Assembly: GCF_030867385.1 (NCBI RefSeq)
Contig: NZ_JAPFBJ010000001.1
Coordinates: 1,240,001 to 1,304,000, forward strand
Source of the DNA: Sphingobium sp. DEHP117
Lineage (GTDB): Bacteria > Pseudomonadota > Alphaproteobacteria > Sphingomonadales > Sphingomonadaceae
DNA length: 64,000 bases
Reading direction: 5' to 3'
Within the stretch, counting starts at the first letter, position 1, and every line of letters starts with the position of its first letter. A program made the position numbers and the translations under genes. Below are positions 36,827-47,833 of the stretch, piece after piece. The notes beneath the pieces were generated by a model that was given only the letters and a program-made list of their open reading frames with translations, was not told the origin of the DNA and did no database searches.

Positions 36827-36933
36827 CTACATCCGATCATGAATCGGATGGTCGCAATTGCGTTTTCCGAGAACGAGTGTGCAGGAGTTGACACAGCACA
36901 CTCAGCCCAGATCCGCAGAAACCTAGAGATGAA

Positions 36934-37010
36934 TGGCGCGCCCGGAACGATTCGAACGTCCGACCCTCAGATTCGTAGTCTGATGCTCTATCCAGCTGAG
37001 CTACGGGCGC
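36934..37010 (-). tRNA. tRNA-Arg (anticodon ACG), CCA encoded
   Basis: Read on the reverse strand: acceptor GCGCCCG/CGGGCGC, D-arm GCTC/GAGC, anticodon stem TCAGA/TCTGA around CTACGAA (anticodon ACG, read as ICG after deamination), T-arm with GTTCGAATC, and encoded CCA at 36934-36936. Length is 77 nt. It is convergent with tRNA-Thr, 107 bp away. Confidence 0.95.
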
Positions 37011-37063
37011 GCATGGCCTTTGGTGGCCGGGGCAAGTGCCCCTTGGAGGTGCCGCAGATAGAA

Positions 37064-37093
37064 GGGGCTGCCGGTTCTGGCAACCCCCTTTTT
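37064..37093. terminator. Terminator-like hairpin downstream of ppdK
   Basis: An inverted repeat GGGGCTGCC (37064-37072) and GGCAACCCC (37079-37087), with a six-base loop and one internal mismatch, is followed on the plus strand by CTTTTT. On the minus strand the same stem lies directly after the ppdK stop. It could act in both directions, ending ppdK and any forward transcript from tRNA-Thr. Confidence 0.45.
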
Positions 37094-37098
37094 GCGGT

Positions 37099-39765
<2,667 letters not shown>

Positions 39766-39828
39766 GTGCCCTTTTCCTTGGTTTTTCTGTCGCTGCCCTG
39801 GCGCTGCACCGCTTATGGCGCAGCCCTA

Positions 39829-42294
39829 TTAGCCGCCAATTCTTGAAAAATCAGCAACTTTGTGCACTGCAACGCGAACGCGCTGCAGCAGGGCAAGACG
39901 CGCGGACCGCTTGGCGGGTTCCGGGTCGTTGACGATGACGCTCTCGAAGAAGGAATCGATGGGCGCGCGGAGCGACGCAAGGGCAGCCATGGCGCCCTCG
40001 AAATCCTCCGCCTCTATGGCGGCGGCGGCGCGCGGCTCCGCAGCATCGAGCGCGGCGGAGAGCGCGGATTCGGCGGGCTCTGGCGCGGGCGCTGATGCGG
40101 CGGCGGGTTGCCCCTGCGCCATCTCGGCCACCGCCTCGGCTATCGCAGGCTCCTCGACCAGCGCGAGCGGGTCTTCCTCGCCGGTCTGGGCTATGCCCTG
40201 GCTCTCCGCCGTCGCCATCGCGGGCGCGCCGCTGTCGTCATAACCCTCCTTCTTGAGGATATTCGCCGCACGCTTGTATCCGGCGAGCAGGTTCGCGCCG
40301 TCCGCCGTCTCGATGAAGGACTGAAGCGCACGGACGCGGGCGAGCAGGCGGACGAGATCGCTCTCTTTTCCACCATCTCCATCAATGATTTGCGCGGCGC
40401 GAATAAGGTCAGCAGAAACCCCCTGGTCTTTCATCGCCACTTCAAGACGATCGAGAAAGAAGTCTCGGACGGACGCCACCATGAAAACAAGATCCTGAAA
40501 TCCGCGTGCTGATTCTTCCTTCGTCGGTTGCAAAACCTGAGGCACCACCTGCCCTAATGCATCTAGCACTGCCGGTCCCGTTTTTGCGTCCAGCGCTTTT
40601 CCGACAGCCTTTATAGCGTGCGACAGCGCATCACTTTTTGGTGAGAAGCGCCTGTCCACTATGCTCTGCCCTGCAGCTTGCAGCGCTGCAAAGATAAGAT
40701 CAAGTCGCAAGCCGTTTCGCTCAATAAGCGCAATACTACCCAAAGCCGCTCGCCGCAAAGCGAACGGATCTTTTGAGCCAGTTGGTTTTTCTTCAATCGA
40801 AAAAAACTGCGCTATTGTATCCAGCTTGTCCGCCAGACTGACCGCCACCGTCACCGGCGCGGTGGGGACTTCGTCGCCCTGCCCCACGGGCTTGTAATGA
40901 TCGCGGATCGCGTCGGCCACTTCATTCGGCAGGCCTTCCGCCCGCGCATAATAGCCACCCATCAGCCCCTGCAATTCAGGGAATTCGCCGACCATCTCCG
41001 TCACCAGATCGGCCTTGCAGAGCTTTGCTGCCTGTTCGGCGAGGTCGGCGAGCTGGGCACGATCAAGCCCCTCCCCTTCAGGGGAGGGGTTGGGGTGGGG
41101 ATTGGTTCCGGGCGCGATGGTGTCTCGAGAAGCCCCACCCCCGGCCCCTCCCCTGAAGGGGAGGGGTGGACTGGAAACAATGCCCTCTTCCACCAGCCAG
41201 CGAGCGAGCTTTGCCACGCGCTCGACCTTGTCGGCCACGGTGCCGAGTTTCTCGTGGAAGGTGATGCGCGAGAGCTTCTTGGCGTGCTCTTCCAGTGGGG
41301 TCTTTTTGTCCTGCTCCCAGAAGAAGCGTGCGTCGGATAGACGCGCGGCGAGCACCTTGCCGTTACCCGCCACAATAGCCGCGCCGCCGTCCTTCGCCTC
41401 GATATTGGCGGTGCAGATGAAGGCGGGGGCAAGCTTGCCGTCCGCGCTCCGCAGCACGAAATATTTCTGGTTGATGCGCAGGGTCAGCTGAATGACCTCT
41501 GGCGGCACCTCAAGAAACGCAGGGTCGAAATGCCCCAGCAGCGGCACCGGCCATTCGGTCAGCCCCGCATTCTCGGCGACCAACCCGGCGTCCTCGATCA
41601 GTTCGTAACCCGCCTCACCGGCAAGCGCCTTCGCGCGGCTCTCGATGATCGCCTTGCGCTCCTCCTGATCGACGATGACATGGCAGGCGCGCAACTTCTC
41701 GACATAGTCCGCCGCGCTGCCGATGGTAATGATGCCGGGATGGTGGAAGCGGTGGCCGACCGTGGCATAGCCGGAGGTGACGCCCTCGACCTCTATCGCC
41801 ACCAGCTCCTCGCCCAGCAGCGCGACGATGCCCTGCAATGGGCGCACCCAGCGCAGGCTCTCGGTCGTCTCGCTCGCCGCGCCCCAGCGCATCGACTTGG
41901 GCCAGGGGAAGGCACGGATGATCGCGGGGATAGCTTCACTCAGCACGTCGGCAGTCGCGCGGCCGGGCTTTTCGACAACCGCGAACCACACACCGTCACG
42001 GTCTTCGAGCTGGTCTTTCGCAAGGCCGGTCTTGCGCAGGAAGCCCTCCAGCGCCTGCTCCGGCGCAGAGGTGCGCGGGCCTTTGAACTCTTCGCTCACC
42101 GCTTGCGTCTCGCCCGGTAGCCCATGCGCGATGAGCGCAAGGCGGCGCGGGGTTACATAGGAAGTGATGCGCTCCGGCTTCAGGCCCGCCTGCGCCAGTT
42201 GCTCTGTAAACAGGCGCGCGAGATCGTCTGACGCCTTCGCCTGCATCCGTGCCGGGATTTCCTCGCAGCGCAGTTCGAGGAGGAAGTCAGTCAT
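39829..42294 (-). CDS. glyS: Glycine-tRNA ligase beta subunit, with in-frame repeat insertion
   Basis: The beta subunit supplies the tRNA-binding part of the alpha2beta2 glycyl-tRNA synthetase. The start FLLELRCEEIPARM and the internal LTEWPVPLLGHFDPAFLEVPPEVIQLTL are diagnostic. At about residues 376-408 the protein is interrupted by a Pro/Gly-rich segment (PPLPFRGGAGGG ... NPHPNPSPEGEG) encoded by a palindromic repeat (41068-41166). After it the normal sequence DLAEQAAKLCKADLVTEMVGEFPELQG resumes in frame. The C-terminal region also has an Ala/Glu-rich low-complexity part (about residues 695-750). Total 821 residues, longer than usual for the family. Confidence 0.93.
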   Translation of the reverse strand: MTDFLLELRCEEIPARMQAKASDDLARLFTEQLAQAGLKPERITSYVTPRRLALIAHGLPGETQAVSEEFKGPRTSAPEQALEGFLRKTGLAKDQLEDRDGVWFAVVEKPGRATADVLSEAIPAIIRAFPWPKSMRWGAASETTESLRWVRPLQGIVALLGEELVAIEVEGVTSGYATVGHRFHHPGIITIGSAADYVEKLRACHVIVDQEERKAIIESRAKALAGEAGYELIEDAGLVAENAGLTEWPVPLLGHFDPAFLEVPPEVIQLTLRINQKYFVLRSADGKLAPAFICTANIEAKDGGAAIVAGNGKVLAARLSDARFFWEQDKKTPLEEHAKKLSRITFHEKLGTVADKVERVAKLARWLVEEGIVSSPPLPFRGGAGGGASRDTIAPGTNPHPNPSPEGEGLDRAQLADLAEQAAKLCKADLVTEMVGEFPELQGLMGGYYARAEGLPNEVADAIRDHYKPVGQGDEVPTAPVTVAVSLADKLDTIAQFFSIEEKPTGSKDPFALRRAALGSIALIERNGLRLDLIFAALQAAGQSIVDRRFSPKSDALSHAIKAVGKALDAKTGPAVLDALGQVVPQVLQPTKEESARGFQDLVFMVASVRDFFLDRLEVAMKDQGVSADLIRAAQIIDGDGGKESDLVRLLARVRALQSFIETADGANLLAGYKRAANILKKEGYDDSGAPAMATAESQGIAQTGEEDPLALVEEPAIAEAVAEMAQGQPAAASAPAPEPAESALSAALDAAEPRAAAAIEAEDFEGAMAALASLRAPIDSFFESVIVNDPEPAKRSARLALLQRVRVAVHKVADFSRIGG
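41068..41166. repeat. Palindromic repeat element inside glyS
   Basis: Two exact 22-bp copies in opposite orientation, at 41068-41089 and 41145-41166, enclose about 55 bp. Each copy is itself almost palindromic (CCCCTCCCC and GGGGAGGGG around TTCA or TGAA). The whole segment keeps the glyS frame open and codes for a Pro/Gly-rich linker. This is the structure of a dispersed palindromic element, here tolerated within an essential gene. Confidence 0.8.
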
Positions 42295-42306
42295 GGTCTG
42301 CCCCAT

Positions 42307-42441
42307 AGAAGCCGTTCGTTTCGAGCGCAGGTTCGAACGAAGCTGAGAACCGAAGTCGAGAAAGGGTTCTCGACGGTCGCATCTCGACAGGCTCGATGCT
42401 GCTCGAACCGAACGGAGAGGTGGTGACGTGCCGGGAAGGAG
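42307..42441. repeat. Intergenic inverted-repeat element between glyQ and glyS
   Basis: The 150-bp gap within the glyQ-glyS pair holds several inverted repeats. One perfect 8-bp stem is GTCGAGAA (42355-42362) and TTCTCGAC (42367-42374) with a four-base loop; a nearby palindrome is GTTCGAAC. It looks like a dispersed repeat of sphingomonad intergenic regions, but I cannot confirm other copies from this window. It could modulate the glyQ to glyS transcript ratio. Confidence 0.45.
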
Positions 42442-43332
42442 TCATTCCGCCCACCCGTTCACCTGCATCCATGCGGCGCAGCTGCCCTTGGCGAGATCGC
42501 GCACGCGGCCGATATAGTTGGCGCGCTCCTGCACGCTGATGACGCCGCGCGCCTGCAGGAGATTGAAGAGATGGCTCGCCTCAATCGCCTGATCATAGGC
42601 AGCCAAGGGCACACCCGCCGCGATGCTGCGCTGGCACTCCGCCTCCGCCGCCTCGAAACCCTTCAACAGGCTGTCGGTATCCGCCACCTCGAAATTCCAT
42701 TTCGACATCTGCTGCTCATTCGCGAGGAACACCTCGCCATAGCTCACCGCAGGGCGGTCATCGACCGCGTCGTTGAAACGCAGGTCATAGACGCTGTCGA
42801 CGCCCTGGATGTACATGGCGAGCCGCTCCAGCCCGTAGGTCAGCTCACCCGCCACCGGCTTGCAATCGAACCCGCCCATCTGCTGAAAGTAAGTGAACTG
42901 CGTCACCTCCATACCGTCGCACCAGACCTCCCAGCCCAGCCCCCACGCGCCCAGGGTCGGGCTTTCCCAGTCATCCTCGACGAAGCGGATGTCGTGCAGC
43001 AGCGGGTCGATGCCGATGGCGGCGAGGCTGCCGAGATAGAGCGCCTGAAGGTCCGGCGGGGACGGCTTCATGATCACCTGATACTGGTAATAATGCTGAA
43101 GCCGGTTTGGGTTCTCGCCATAGCGGCCGTCGGTCGGGCGGCGGCTCGGCTGAACATAGGCGCAGTTCCACGGATCGGGGCCGAGGCTGCGCAAGGTGGT
43201 GGCGGGGTGAAAGGTACCCGCGCCCACGCGCATGTCATAGGGTTGGAGGATGACGCAGCCCTGCCTGCTCCAATAGTCATGAAGCGTGAGGATCAGCCCT
43301 TGGAAGCTCAGTGTTTCCGCCTGTCCGGCCAT
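42442..43332 (-). CDS. glyQ: Glycine-tRNA ligase alpha subunit
   Basis: Catalytic subunit of the alpha2beta2 glycyl-tRNA synthetase, 296 residues. Motifs include [64 protein letters not shown] and the class [20 protein letters not shown] 43332 gives the usual N-terminus; the longer frame to 43443 overlaps the divergent gene's promoter region. It is the first gene of glyQ-glyS-ppdK. Confidence 0.97.
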   Translation of the reverse strand: MAGQAETLSFQGLILTLHDYWSRQGCVILQPYDMRVGAGTFHPATTLRSLGPDPWNCAYVQPSRRPTDGRYGENPNRLQHYYQYQVIMKPSPPDLQALYLGSLAAIGIDPLLHDIRFVEDDWESPTLGAWGLGWEVWCDGMEVTQFTYFQQMGGFDCKPVAGELTYGLERLAMYIQGVDSVYDLRFNDAVDDRPAVSYGEVFLANEQQMSKWNFEVADTDSLLKGFEAAEAECQRSIAAGVPLAAYDQAIEASHLFNLLQARGVISVQERANYIGRVRDLAKGSCAAWMQVNGWAE

Positions 43333-43413
43333 GATGCCCTTCGCGCGCTTGGGGGTATATTTTCGCGGGGACGCCTTGGCCCATGGGCGCGCGCGGGTCA
43401 AGAGAAGGCTTGC

Positions 43414-44382
43414 ATGGCGCCGGGCATTGCGGCCATGAAGCAACCCATGATGGACAAGTTTCTGCGCCTATTGCCGCTGCTGGCGACAGCCGCCCTCGCC
43501 TGCTCCGCGCCGGTGGCGGGCGGGGCGAAGACGGGCGCGCGCGTGGCCGGAGATGGCCTCGTCCACGCGACGCCCGCCTTATGGGCGGTGCGCGATGCCG
43601 ATACGACCATCTATCTGTTCGGCACCGTGCATATGCTTAAAGCCAATGTGCGCTGGTTCGAGGGCGATGTGAAAACCGCGTTCGACAGCGCGGATACGCT
43701 GGTGATCGAGGTGTCTCAGGACGACCCCGCCAAGCTGGCCGCCGCCTTCGCGCGCCTTGCCGCCAGCGACGGCGGCCCGCCCGTCTCCCAGTCGCTCACG
43801 CCCAAGCGAAGCGCGCGTTATGCCGCCGCGCTCAAGACCTATCATATCCCCGCCGAGGCCATGGACCGCGTGGACCCATGGCTGGTGGCGATCAACCTCT
43901 CGGTCGCGCCGCTGATGCAGCTCGGCTATCAGCAGGACCTCGGCGCCGACAAGGTGCTGGAGCAGGCGGCCGCGCAATCGGGCAAGGCGGTGGTGGGGCT
44001 TGAAAGCGCGGAGGAACAGCTCGGCATCTTCGACGCCCTGCCGCGCAAGGTGCAGATCGACTATCTCAACGCCACGCTCGAAGGGCTGCCCGAAGCGGAG
44101 AAGGAATTCGCTACCCTGATCCGCAACTGGTCACGCGGGCGGGCGGATGCGCTCGCCAAACAGATGAACGAGTCGCTGAAAGACACGCCTGAGCTGGCCA
44201 AGCCCCTGCTGCTCGATCGCAATGCGCGCTGGGCCGCGTGGATCGAAAAGCGGATGGACCAGCCGGGCACGGTGTTCATAGCGGTGGGCGCGGGGCATCT
44301 GGCGGGCAAGGGCAGCGTGATCGAGCTGCTGAAGGGACGGCGGCTGGTCGCGCATCGGGTTGGAGCTGCGGCCAAGCATTAA
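43414..44382 (+). CDS. TraB/GumN family protein, exported
   Basis: The 322-residue protein has a signal sequence ([17 protein letters not shown], with a possible lipobox Cys) followed by a TraB/PrgY/GumN domain. The family markers are [15 protein letters not shown] near the start and a C-terminal [20 protein letters not shown]. The family contains conserved His/Glu positions suggestive of a metal-dependent hydrolase, though activity is largely uncharacterised in bacteria. ATG 43414 has GAAGG a few bases upstream; ATGs at 43435 and 43447 are alternatives. It is divergent from glyQ. Confidence 0.82.
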   Translation: MAPGIAAMKQPMMDKFLRLLPLLATAALACSAPVAGGAKTGARVAGDGLVHATPALWAVRDADTTIYLFGTVHMLKANVRWFEGDVKTAFDSADTLVIEVSQDDPAKLAAAFARLAASDGGPPVSQSLTPKRSARYAAALKTYHIPAEAMDRVDPWLVAINLSVAPLMQLGYQQDLGADKVLEQAAAQSGKAVVGLESAEEQLGIFDALPRKVQIDYLNATLEGLPEAEKEFATLIRNWSRGRADALAKQMNESLKDTPELAKPLLLDRNARWAAWIEKRMDQPGTVFIAVGAGHLAGKGSVIELLKGRRLVAHRVGAAAKH

Positions 44383-44418
44383 ACGGGGGTGGGTTCTCGC
44401 GACGGCGGGGAGGCGCTG

Positions 44419-44463
44419 CTGCGGATTTCAATCCCTTGGGGGGATGTGGTGGACAGGGCTGGA
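44419..44463. repeat. Left attachment-site repeat
   Basis: 45 bp matching 51854-51898 except at two positions (44438 and 44440). It contains TGGTGGACAGGGCTGGA, the 17-nt 3' end of tRNA-Tyr in reverse orientation, but no tRNA gene follows here. This is the expected scar at the distal end of an element integrated by recombination in the T-arm/acceptor region. Confidence 0.85.
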
Positions 44464-44645
44464 CTGACGAATTCCACCAGAAAACCGCAGATTTCCGTAG
44501 GTTTCCGACGGCGCACTGCGGGCAGATGTGTAGCAGTATTGTGGTGGCCCAACAAGAGCTACGGCGGTAGGCAATTCCACGTAAGTTAGCTCAAGCAGAT
44601 CCGGCAGTCCTGAAAGCGGTTGATCGGCGTTTCTTGTGGGTTAGA
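44464..44645. other. Island left-end intergenic region
   Basis: No gene seen. GC content falls clearly after about 44590, matching the HEPN-like gene that follows, so this stretch probably holds its promoter. Confidence 0.3.
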
Positions 44646-45500
44646 ATGTTTGCGATCTATGATGAAAAAAAGAACCAAGCCTCAAAAAACAAGCGTCTCC
44701 CGGCGTGGGTTGCTTTACATTTTCAAGAAACCTTTGACAGTCATGACAAGTTAATGAAGATTGCACGACTGACCACTCAAGGCCTGTCTCTGCATATTGC
44801 GAGACCCAACCTCATACGCGTTCTCGTCAAGTATCAGGATATTGCTGATGATGGGAAAAAATTAGATAGCAAGACTGCTGAGAAACAGATAAAAGAAGCG
44901 GAGAGCGATGCCAGTTTCATAAAGCGGGAAGCGGATAAGGGTTTTCCTGTACTGAACGGTTTCATTACGATTGCTCTTTGGAGCTTATTGGAAGAATTCG
45001 CGAAAGGCCTAGTCGCTAGTTGGCTGCTTCATCGACCATCTACATTGAGCTCTCCAGAGATAGGCCGTATTAAAGTTAGAGTAGGCGATTATGCTACCCT
45101 GTCGAGGCAAGACCGCGCGCTACTTTTGGTCGAGATGCTGGAACAAGACATCAGCAGTCCGCTCAAAAATGGAATAAATCGATTCAACAGTTTGCTCGGC
45201 ATCATCGGCATAAATCCAAAAATATCAGCAGAAACCAGTCGAGAGATATTCGAGTTTCAGAAAATACGGAATGGATTAGCGCATAGGTCTGGAAAAGTTG
45301 ATCGTAGATTTAAAGAGGATTGCCCATGGTTAAATTTGAAAGTTGGAGATGATCTCAGTTTGAACCACGGAATGGTAGTACGTTATGCCAAGGCAGTTTC
45401 CGAATATATAGTCGAAACGTTGTGTTGTGTAGGCGACGCTTACGGACTTCCCATCCGATCCGATCTGCTTGAACGTGAGGCTGCCCGAGTGCAGAGCTAG
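44646..45500 (+). CDS. HEPN-like protein, island cargo
   Basis: The 284-residue, mostly helical protein carries RNGLAH (Arg208, His213), fitting the Rx4-6H motif of HEPN ribonucleases, followed by RSGKVDRR as in several HEPN subfamilies. A hydrophobic helix (GFITIALWSLLEEFAKGLV, about 105-123) fits the core. HEPN proteins often act as RNases in toxin-antitoxin or antiphage systems. Base composition is strikingly AT-rich for this genome, and the gene sits next to the distal att site, both signs of horizontal acquisition. No obvious antitoxin or NTase partner is adjacent. ATG 46 bases after the TTG-type frame start is chosen at 44646. Confidence 0.55.
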   Translation: MFAIYDEKKNQASKNKRLPAWVALHFQETFDSHDKLMKIARLTTQGLSLHIARPNLIRVLVKYQDIADDGKKLDSKTAEKQIKEAESDASFIKREADKGFPVLNGFITIALWSLLEEFAKGLVASWLLHRPSTLSSPEIGRIKVRVGDYATLSRQDRALLLVEMLEQDISSPLKNGINRFNSLLGIIGINPKISAETSREIFEFQKIRNGLAHRSGKVDRRFKEDCPWLNLKVGDDLSLNHGMVVRYAKAVSEYIVETLCCVGDAYGLPIRSDLLEREAARVQS

Positions 45501-45537
45501 TAAAACAACGCAGGGCATCAGCCGGGAGAGTGACAAC

Positions 45538-45732
45538 TCACTCAGCCAGCCCTCGGGCCTTCATCCGCTCATAGAACGCATCTACCTCCCGGCGACGGCC
45601 TCTCTGCATCCTTCGCCGCTCCTTTGCGCACCCTCGGCACTCTGTCTCGCGTCCATCGGGCTTGCGGCGGTCCACGGTGTAAGCATCGAGCGGTAGCGCG
45701 GCGCGGCAGGCGCGGCACTGCTTGGTCCCCAT
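45538..45732 (-). CDS. Small zinc-ribbon protein
   Basis: The 64-residue product has two Cys pairs, CRAC and CRGC, spaced by about 23 residues, followed by a highly basic helix (KERRRMQRGRRREVDAF). This is the layout of small phage or island zinc-ribbon proteins that bind nucleic acid. GAGAGG precedes the ATG at 45732. Function is unknown. Confidence 0.6.
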   Translation of the reverse strand: MGTKQCRACRAALPLDAYTVDRRKPDGRETECRGCAKERRRMQRGRRREVDAFYERMKARGLAE

Positions 45733-45811
45733 AGGCCTCTCTTGATGTTCTTGGTCTCAGCTAGGCAGCGCGGCCGGAGATTCGAAACTTCCCCGGCCCG
45801 CAATCATCGGT

Positions 45812-46078
45812 TCACCCCTCACCCAGCCATAGGGTTGCGCTGCCATCGCCCGAGAGAACCTCTAGGCGCACATATGGCACCCAGTTGACGGCTTCGAGGC
45901 AACTCACCGTATCGGCAGCGCGTAATTCACGCCACTGCGCTTCGGGCGATACCCGCCCCAATATCCGATAGGTCGCCGTGCCTTCTACAGCCACCTGCAC
46001 GGGGAGGAGCCATCCGTGGAGTGCACGGACAGCGAACAGATTTTCGACAAACCCGACGCCTGTCTGGGCAATTTTCAT
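45812..46078 (-). CDS. Hypothetical protein
   Basis: I do not recognise this 88-residue protein. It is predicted to be mostly beta-strand, with a possible core around WLLPVQVAVEGTATYRILGRVSPEAQWREL. The ATG at 46078 has a short GGAAA-like site upstream. It lies between the zinc-ribbon gene and the serine recombinase in the same orientation. Confidence 0.5.
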   Translation of the reverse strand: MKIAQTGVGFVENLFAVRALHGWLLPVQVAVEGTATYRILGRVSPEAQWRELRAADTVSCLEAVNWVPYVRLEVLSGDGSATLWLGEG

Positions 46079-46144
46079 GATAGATTTCCAAACTAAAAAG
46101 GGGCCGCTGTTGGCCCGAGATGGGTGCCGTGTGCGGTGGTGCCG

Positions 46145-46723
46145 CTAGGCAGCTTTCTTCTCCGCCCGCTGGATAGCGGCCCGGCTGACTCCGTATTCCT
46201 TCGCCAGTGCCCCGAGGGAGACCCCTGAGGCCCGCTTGGCCTGCACTTCGGACAGCTGGGCAGCCGTCAGAGCTGAGGGACGCCCGAGTGCTTTCCCCTC
46301 CGCCTTCGCCCGCGTCAGGCCTGCTTGCGTCCGTTCAATGAGCAAGTCCCGCTCGAACTCAGCCACGGCTGCTATGACGGACATGGTCATCTTTCCGGCC
46401 GGGCTGGTGAGGTCAACCCCGCCAAGGGCGAGGCAGTGAACACGGATACCATCGTTAGCCAGCTGTTCCACGGTAGCCCGCACGTCCATAGCGTTGCGCC
46501 CTAAACGGTCCAGCTTGGTCACGACGAGAACGTCTCCGCCCTCCATCCTGTCCAGCAACCGGGCAAAGCCCTTGCGCTCCATCGCTGGCACGGAACCGGA
46601 CACGGTTTCCGCCACGACCCGCTTTGCTTCGACGGAGAAGCCCGCAGCTTCGATCTCCCCCAGCTGGTTGTTCGTGGTCTGATCGGCTGTGCTGACGCGG
46701 CAATAGGCAAAGGTACGGGCCAT
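46145..46723 (-). CDS. Serine recombinase (resolvase/invertase family)
   Basis: A 192-residue small serine recombinase. The N-terminal catalytic domain starts AYCRVSTADQTTNNQ with nucleophile Ser11, followed by VVTKLDRLGRNAMDV and the FERDLLIERTQAGLTRAKAEGKALGRP helix. A helix-turn-helix DNA-binding domain (LGALAKEYGVSRAAIQRA) closes the protein. All expected catalytic residues are visible. It may resolve or invert DNA within the island; no paired recombination sites were identified. Confidence 0.9.
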   Translation of the reverse strand: MARTFAYCRVSTADQTTNNQLGEIEAAGFSVEAKRVVAETVSGSVPAMERKGFARLLDRMEGGDVLVVTKLDRLGRNAMDVRATVEQLANDGIRVHCLALGGVDLTSPAGKMTMSVIAAVAEFERDLLIERTQAGLTRAKAEGKALGRPSALTAAQLSEVQAKRASGVSLGALAKEYGVSRAAIQRAEKKAA

Positions 46724-47033
46724 CGTTGATCTCCATGTATCGAAAACATGGCTCGGAAATAAGGAAGGATCGAAACCCCGTCAACCCTAGTTTTCGTTAC
46801 AGGGTGAGCTGAGGGCTCGCAAACGGACGATTTCGTGCCGTTCGGCTGGCCTCTCTATTCTCGGTCTACCGCAATTAGGATTCGCTTGGACTCAGCCCTT
46901 TCCTCAGGATCGGCGGAATTGCGTGGGGATATTCGCGCTAACGGGAAGGTCTCGTTAAGCGAACTTCATTCTTGATGACCGGCGGCCTTGGCCCGCCTAG
47001 ATGGATAGCCCTCATCAACAGACGGAGGGCAAA
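46724..47033. other. Intergenic region, about 310 bp
   Basis: No convincing gene. It separates the reverse-strand recombinase from a forward small gene, so both promoters should lie here. The first 70 bp are AT-rich. Confidence 0.3.
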
Positions 47034-47351
47034 ATGGGAATAGCGATAGAGTTCGCATCGTGGCGCTGGGGCCATGTGGAAGGATGGACCCGCAATTGGG
47101 AATGGGGCTTCGGTCGGATGGACCGGGAGGACTGTTCCGTGATCGGTCAAGGCAGGAAGATCGCAGGGGGCACCCGAGGTTCTCTGAGGGCCGGAGAATG
47201 GGATGCTGAGGCCGCCCTCGGCGGCTTTGCGGTCTGGTTCTATCTCCGCCGTCCTCGGCCACCAGCAACCGGTAAGGAGATTAGAGAAAGCTGCAAGGCT
47301 TTCCTAGACCGGCTTGAGCAAAGGACACAGGGCAAGCAGGAAGCGGCTTGA
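47034..47351 (+). CDS. Hypothetical small protein of the island
   Basis: The 105-residue product begins IAIEFASWRWGHVEGWTRNWEWGFGR, unusually rich in Trp, and ends in a basic/polar helix (KAFLDRLEQRTQGKQEAA). I do not recognise a family. ATG 47034 has a good GGAGGG ribosome-binding site six bases upstream, which supports real translation. Confidence 0.5.
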   Translation: MGIAIEFASWRWGHVEGWTRNWEWGFGRMDREDCSVIGQGRKIAGGTRGSLRAGEWDAEAALGGFAVWFYLRRPRPPATGKEIRESCKAFLDRLEQRTQGKQEAA

Positions 47352-47525
47352 GGCTCAGAGGGGCGGGTGTGTTGATCCCATGGGGGTTCGCTACACCCGC
47401 CCCCCTTCAGGCTGCAACCTAGCCACTCCGACGGCGCGCCGTCCGGTCACTCCGGCGGCACCCCCTATGGGGGGAACTCACCAAAATCGTCCGTACGTAG
47501 GGGCCTTCGGAGATTCGCAATAAAA

Positions 47526-47699
47526 CTAACGGACCTCCAAGGGCACGCTAACGGGTCCGCTGGCGTACCTACGGGCCATCCTGAAGGCGCTCTGCGGTGC
47601 CCTGTTGTTACCGAGCAACTTCATGGCGAAGTTGTCCCGGTCTCGTGGGTCGCTGAAGTGAGAAGCGAGAAATGCGATTTGGAATCGACGGGGGCTCAT
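47526..47699 (-). CDS. Hypothetical small basic protein
   Basis: A 57-residue protein with a strong AGGAG site five bases before the ATG at 47699. It is basic and mostly helical (RRFQIAFLASHFSDPRDRDNFAMKLL). It lies just outside the left end of the IS21-family element; the longer frame reaching 47783 would read into the IS and is not credible. Function unknown. Confidence 0.45.
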   Translation of the reverse strand: MSPRRFQIAFLASHFSDPRDRDNFAMKLLGNNRAPQSAFRMARRYASGPVSVPLEVR

Positions 47700-47833
47700 G
47701 GGTGCTCCTGAAGGGTGTGTGTGTTGATTGTCGCTGAGAGTTGACCCGGGAGGGTTATAAATTTCCACTGAGATTTGACCCATGTTGAACTCATCCCTGG
47801 CTTTGATGAGCGAGGGATCATGGAGTGTTGGAC

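Noticed and set aside
41068..41166. glyS repeat as a CRISPR or terminator
   Set aside because: There are only two inverted copies in an open coding frame, with no regular spacers.
42571..43413. Upstream extension of the TraB/GumN gene
   Set aside because: It would run antisense through glyQ. The signal peptide and ribosome-binding site place the start at 43414.
47526..47783. Extension of the 57-residue gene start to 47783
   Set aside because: The extra codons come from the IS21-family terminus. ATG 47699 has a strong ribosome-binding site.
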